A stretch of 64,000 bases of DNA from Symsagittifera roscoffensis. Its lineage: Eukaryota > Xenacoelomorpha > Acoela > Convolutidae. The position numbers and the translations under genes were made by a program. The notes under the pieces were generated by a model. That model was not told where the DNA came from and did not search any database. It worked only from the letters and a program-made list of their open reading frames with translations. Below, piece by piece: positions 59,449-64,000 of the stretch; position 1 is the first letter of the stretch; each line of letters begins with the position of its first letter. Where the stretch lies: contig NC_087063.1 of NCBI RefSeq assembly GCF_963678635.1, positions 83,377,574 to 83,441,573 on the forward strand. The letters run 5' to 3'.

Positions 59449-62400
59449 ATTCTTTTTATTGTTTCTGTTTAAATTAGGAGCAGAAAGTTTAACATTCCCC
59501 GGCACATTTCGAGTGAGTTCTCCGTCTTTGACCGCATTGAATAAAGTCTTCTCGTAAGGTTGGGTTTCCTTCATATTACTAAACATGTGCAGTGCTGTCT
59601 TCACTACCTTTCCCCTCTTCCCTGTACCCGGAATGAGCTTGACCTTGAACTTGTAGTTGGATAGGGCAGAATAGGGAGCACAAACTGGTAGTGCGAACAA
59701 GAGTTCATCGTCTCCAACTGGACATCCGGTTAACTCATCTAGCATGTTCTGAGTCACTCTGCTATTTTCCTCTTCCTCGTCTTCATCTTCTTCGTCGTCG
59801 TCTTTGATGCTTTTGTTCACATTTTGGAGTTCACTTTGAGGAGGGAGACTTAAATCTGACTTGGTTGGGTCCTCGTTCGGATCGTACAGTATTTTACTAG
59901 CTGGCTGTGCACTCTAAACAACAAATCAAGACAGTGCAAATCCCGATCGACATCAATTGTTGGAGATAAAACTGAGTTAATTATCTTTCAGCCTCATAAT
60001 CAGTCAGGGGCGTTTTAAGAGTTTTCTCAAGGGAGGAAGCCAATTTTCAAAATATAATTAACAGATTGGAAAAATGTAGAACGATTCGAAGAAATATATC
60101 AGGTTAAAGCTTTCAGAAGAAAAAATTTAATGAGTGACATTTTTTTAAATAAAGTCAACCTAATATAGGAAAATTGGATCAATGGGTAATTTTCTTATTC
60201 CGCTGGGAAATCTAAAACTTAAATTCAGGGGCGATCTAGGAATTTCTCGAGGGGGGTGCGGCGGATTTTCAAAAAAATTTTTTTTTTTAGGTCGACCAAA
60301 CCAATATAAAGACCCAAATTAGACCAAACTTTCTGCGCCTCAGGCAAATTTTTAAAGAAAAAAGCCAAAAAGGCGTTTTTAGGCACTTTTTGGAAAATTT
60401 CGACCAAAAAATCGCGTTCCCCCATCAAAATTAGTATAGATTGGCGCCCAAGGCACCTTTAGAAAAATTTTAAGGTCAGTCAGCCAAAAATGGATATCTC
60501 AAAATAGTACAAAGGGGGGGGGGGGGAAGTTACATCAGAAGAAATCTCTTACATAGCCCAACAAGTTCTAGAAGGTTGAAATCTCCCATAATTTGCGCAA
60601 AACGTTCAAAATTTGTCATAATTAGTAAAAATGGCATTTTTTGGCTATCAAAAATTTTAAACGTTTTGCGCAACTATTGTAGATTTCAACCTTCTACAGT
60701 TTTAATGGGCAGTGTAATAGTTTCTGATATAACTTTCTCGTCAAGAAACTTGGTAGTTTCCCTTTTGGTAAATTAAAATGGGCCAAATGACCTACGGGCA
60801 TTCATAAATGCATTTTTGTGAATGATGGATGCACTTCTGTAATAGTTGAAGAATTTAAAAAAAAACAGAGCATTTAAAAAATAATCAAGACCTATATAAG
60901 TGAAAATAGTTGGCTTTTTTCTCTCCACCCTCCACTAAATAAGACATTACAAAATTTTTCATACATTTCGAACACATTGTCATACAAATACATCAGTTTC
61001 TACCGAGCTCAAAAATATATGGTCTTTGCACAAATCCTCAATACAAAGACCAGTAGAAATTCAACTGACCATACGTAAATAAACTGACAAGAGGACTTTA
61101 GTTTTCCCGAAATACCGTTTTTTAATTATATCAACACAAAGAAATGTTGTTTGGTTAAACCTGTCAGTGTTCAGAATCTTTGTGAATCTATAAGTGTGAC
61201 GGAAATGGTACCAAACGCTTGAGGATACTTTAAATGGCGAGCAAACAAAGATACGAATGTCATGACAGTATAATTAATGCCAAATTGTTGACAATATTGG
61301 TTGCCTTGAGCCCCTTAATCGGTCAAAAACGGCGCTTTTTAGGTTAATTACCTCTTTCAACCCAGTTTTTACGTGCTGAAATGAATTTTAAAAATGGCTT
61401 CCGATGTCAAAGCACGATTAAGACGTTGACCGATTAAGATATTGCCATTAGTTAATTCGGCAATAACTAAATTTCCATTGTGTTTCTTATTTAGTCTACT
61501 GACCTTAACTCTGTTCTTGTGGTTGCCTTTGCCAGAGATAGCTGCAATCCTAGCCGCTTCTTTCTTCTTTTTCTTCTTCTCTCTGGTCGGCCCAGCCGAA
61601 GCCAGCAGGGCCATCCTCGTCTGTCTCTCCTCCTCGTCCTGATCCCCGTACTTCTGCTTCATCTTCTTCAACTTATTCTTCTGACCTCTCTTCACCTGAT
61701 GTGCACAGCATACATATGTTCATTTTTCGCCATTTCCTTGATATTCAGCAGGAGTTTTTAATTTGTTATTCATTTGCATCTGTCTTTTTTAACGGGTATA
61801 GAGGAATAAATTCAAAATATAAGTGACGCATAGATAACATACAATCACACGGAGGCGAAGCGGAGCTTCGCACACCACTTGCCATTAAACTAGTTCTACC
61901 AAAAAAAAGAACTCTCGGCTAACTAGGCAGAAACTTGAGTATTCAATTAGCAACGAACAAAACTTACGAAGAGGAAACAAAAGCCGACAATCTTTGAGCA
62001 GACACAAGTAGGGCAGAAAAAATACCTGAGACTAGAATGAACAACACTTGCACTTTCAACAACAAGAGAAGTTGCATACAGCACAAGAAGAGAAAAATCT
62101 GTGATGTGGCAACTAAGCCGACAATCTTTGAGCAGACTTGAAGAAAATTTAAAACGTGTCAGAAAAGGTCTTTAGTGGGAAAAGTCTTGTTCCCGATTAG
62201 CAAGAGTGAAAATACCTGACTTTGTGGATTAAAAATTTTTGCCCTCGAATCAACGCAATTCAAGTTAACTATGCCGTACAACAAACCAAAACCGTATCGA
62301 AAACAAATATAAACTATTTAAAATCAGAATTGGTAAAATGACAAATTACAAAATTTCAACATCGATTTTAAAATCAAAATAAAATCCATGTTTAACAAAA

Positions 62401-63697
62401 AAGCTGAAAAAAGTACCAAAAAACAGGTTTCATTTTTAAAAACGGGTCGATGTCAACTAGACCGAAAACCACGAATCCGAAATAAAAGTTCAAATATTTT
62501 CAAGAAAATTATTTGAAAAAAAACTAACACCGGAAGCGGACTATACCTATTTACTACCTAAATGAAGGCACTTTTAATTGAAGTTTTCAGAAATTGAGCA
62601 TGTTTGAAAATTACCATTCCTACACATTTGACCATTCTGTGCCTAGAGTTATTTACGGGAAAAACCTCTAGTACCCAATTGCAATACCCTTGCTTATCAC
62701 AAGGCTAGATACACAAGCTATTTAGTTCCTGGTCTGTGTTATTTTCTTCAAAAAACAGATTTTTTTTTTCTGATTTAACAAATATGAGAAGGGTGTGTAT
62801 TCGTTCGTACCTGGTGAATGTTCTTGCTCCTTTGTTCGTCCTCTAATTCCTCTTCTTCATCTCCACTGCCCACGTGACCACCCTCGCCTCCCTCTTTGAT
62901 GATATCATTCTGTTTCAAATCTGGCTCTACCTCCTCCCCTCTCTTCCCATTCTGCTTCTAAAAATTGCTTCATTATTTTCACTTTTTTCAGCACAGTCAG
63001 ATCTCTAAACACGAGCACCACTGAAATTAAATAGATGAAGCTGTTAGTTTGATCAACAAATTCAGTTCAACTTTAGTGCCAGGAAGCTTCCTATCCACAA
63101 TGATTTTTTTGTAAAAGCCATAGAAAAAAAAACGCTCATATTTTCTTCCAAAATATAATAACGGGTATCCTATCTTAGGTACTACACAGGTTGCATTTGA
63201 ACAGCGAGAGACTTCGCAGTTATCATTCGAAAGAAGAAAAAAAAGTGTGTTCCTAATACTTTTATACATCCATCAAAATGATAGTAACAGAAATTTTTTC
63301 TCTCTCCCCAAAATTTGCTAAATTTTCTCTTCAACCTCCGAGTAAGACTCAAGCAGCTAAAAAAATCAGCTGCACAATCTCTAACCTTTTCTCCTTCATT
63401 TGGACCCTTATTGATGGCTGATCTCTCTGCCACGCCATCATGTGCTTCGGAAGTAAAAATATCTTTTTGGACATCGTCTTGAGCTGGCTTAGGTTCTGCC
63501 ATCTTCTCTGCCTGTGGACTTGGTTCCTCCTCGCATGAGGATGTGTTTTGAAACAACTCGTCTATTTGTTCTTGAGTCAGTCCGCCATCATCATCACCAT
63601 CATTATCATTTGCACTTTTCTCTTCAGGTGGTTGCTGACTTGCGTCCGAGAAACTACACACAGATCCAGGCAAGCTCTGTTGACGAGAAATGTCGCC
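59446..63697 (-). CDS. NEMF: NEMF (Rqc2/Tae2 family) C-terminal exons; partial, continues past the right edge
   Basis: Minus-strand exons 63697-63386, 62957-62811, 61695-61504 and 59913-59446 join in phase 0 to 372 residues plus stop. The order matches the C-terminal half of NEMF. First comes an acidic linker ('DGDDDGGLTQEQIDELF', then a Glu-rich exon). Next is the basic 'KRGQKNKLKKMKQKYGDQDE' segment with 'ALLASAGP' and a run of lysines. Another acidic tract precedes the NFACT-C/DUF3441 domain, which reads 'LDELTGCPVGDDELLFALPV', 'CAPYSALSNYKFKVKL', 'PGTGKRGK', and ends 'NVPGNVKLSAPNL'. NEMF binds 60S subunits carrying stalled peptidyl-tRNA, recruits the Listerin ubiquitin ligase and adds C-terminal tails. 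The N-terminal NFACT-N and coiled-coil exons must lie beyond 64000. No break is seen in these exons. Confidence 0.92.
61845..61890 (-). repeat. isolated hairpin tail motif in NEMF intron
   Basis: On the minus strand it reads 'GTGCGAAGCTCCGCTTCGCC' followed by TCCGTGTG. This is the same tail motif that ends the tRNA-derived repeats, here without a recognisable head. Confidence 0.6.
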
Positions 63698-63709
63698 CTG
63701 AAACAATTC

Positions 63710-64000
63710 AACGTAAAAAACATCTACGTCTAACTTTGACTTAGATGCGAGAACACGACCACAAAGCAGCTCAAAAAGTGCAATAAGAAAAAGTAGACAT
63801 AAGCTTCGAATTAGCAAATCTTGGCAACGTGTCGGATTCGAATCTGCGACCTAGCACATTTGAGTATCACTAACCGCTCAGCCACGGATATTTAAATCCA
63901 CTAAAACTAGCCAACAATAACGCAGCTACACATGCAAATCAATTGCCAATTCGATGCAGCAAAATTATGTATAAATTATGCATTTCATTACAATTTAATA
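63710..64000 (-). mobile_element. tRNA-containing composite repeat, copy 5 (runs off the edge)
   Basis: On the minus strand the conserved 5' block enters from 64000 ('GTAGCTGCGTTATTG' near 63920). A tRNA-like module follows at 63889-63815, with box A 'GTGGCTGAGCGGTTAGTG' and the best box B of all copies ('GATTCGAATCC'). The body 'TTTGCTAATTCGAAGC' and 'GTCGTGTTCTCGC' comes next. The usual tail is lost. It lies in a NEMF intron in the same orientation as the gene. Confidence 0.75.

Noticed and set aside
59446-59820. Short single-exon acidic protein
   Set aside because: It is the 3' part of the last NEMF exon; the exon begins at 59913 after an AG acceptor.
61442-61761. Plus-strand Leu/Ser/Phe-rich open frames
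   Set aside because: They are the antisense of the Lys/Glu-rich NEMF exon.
63514-63744. His-rich plus-strand protein
   Set aside because: The histidine run is the antisense of the Asp-rich NEMF linker.

Overview
The window is AT-rich, repeat-dense nuclear DNA from an intron-rich animal. Every gene model I could assemble is split by GT-AG introns. Recognisable families are a vacuolar/vesicular amine-type MFS transporter (SLC18B1-like), NEMF/Rqc2 of ribosome quality control, and a claudin-like four-membrane-pass protein; together these point to a metazoan. I cannot name the species: nothing mitochondrial, rRNA or otherwise taxon-diagnostic is present. There is no bacterial gene organisation, and most open frames are chance readings of AT-rich repeats.

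Layout, left to right. 0.7-1.75 kb: two tRNA-derived repeats. 1.88-6.1 kb (+): the last four exons of an unrecognised gene with a hydrophobic C-terminal part; its last intron carries a recent 2-kb tandem duplication that copies an exon. 7.58-17.38 kb (+): a two-exon SLC18B1-like transporter whose single coding intron is 8.5 kb. Inside that intron, on the same strand, lies an intact four-exon gene (11.55-12.98 kb) encoding an SGNH-hydrolase domain fused to an AlkB-type 2-oxoglutarate/Fe(II) dioxygenase. It is bracketed by two minisatellite arrays with a similar core. 18.5-20.0 kb: a diverged array of ~170-bp monomers. 20.7-25.3 kb: a mosaic of recent segmental duplications, including a copy of the transporter intron that lacks exactly the 4.2 kb holding the SGNH-AlkB gene. 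25.97-34.26 kb (-): an intact five-exon claudin-like gene. 37.67-46.46 kb: a tandem duplicate of most of that locus, carrying a pseudogene without the start codon, membrane segment 1, membrane segment 4 or the tail. 46.5-59.4 kb: largely gene-free, with MITE-like elements, small hairpins and short tandem repeats. 59.45-63.70 kb (-): the last four exons of NEMF, continuing beyond the right edge.

The genes do not form a pathway. What links the window is repeat turnover: at least ten copies of one hairpin-ended MITE-like family, five copies of a tRNA-containing composite repeat, a hairpin tail motif shared by unrelated repeats, a foldback element with very long inverted repeats, and several segmental duplications whose junctions can be read. 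The nested SGNH-AlkB gene is the strongest candidate for an uncharacterised system; its catalytic residues in both domains are all present.
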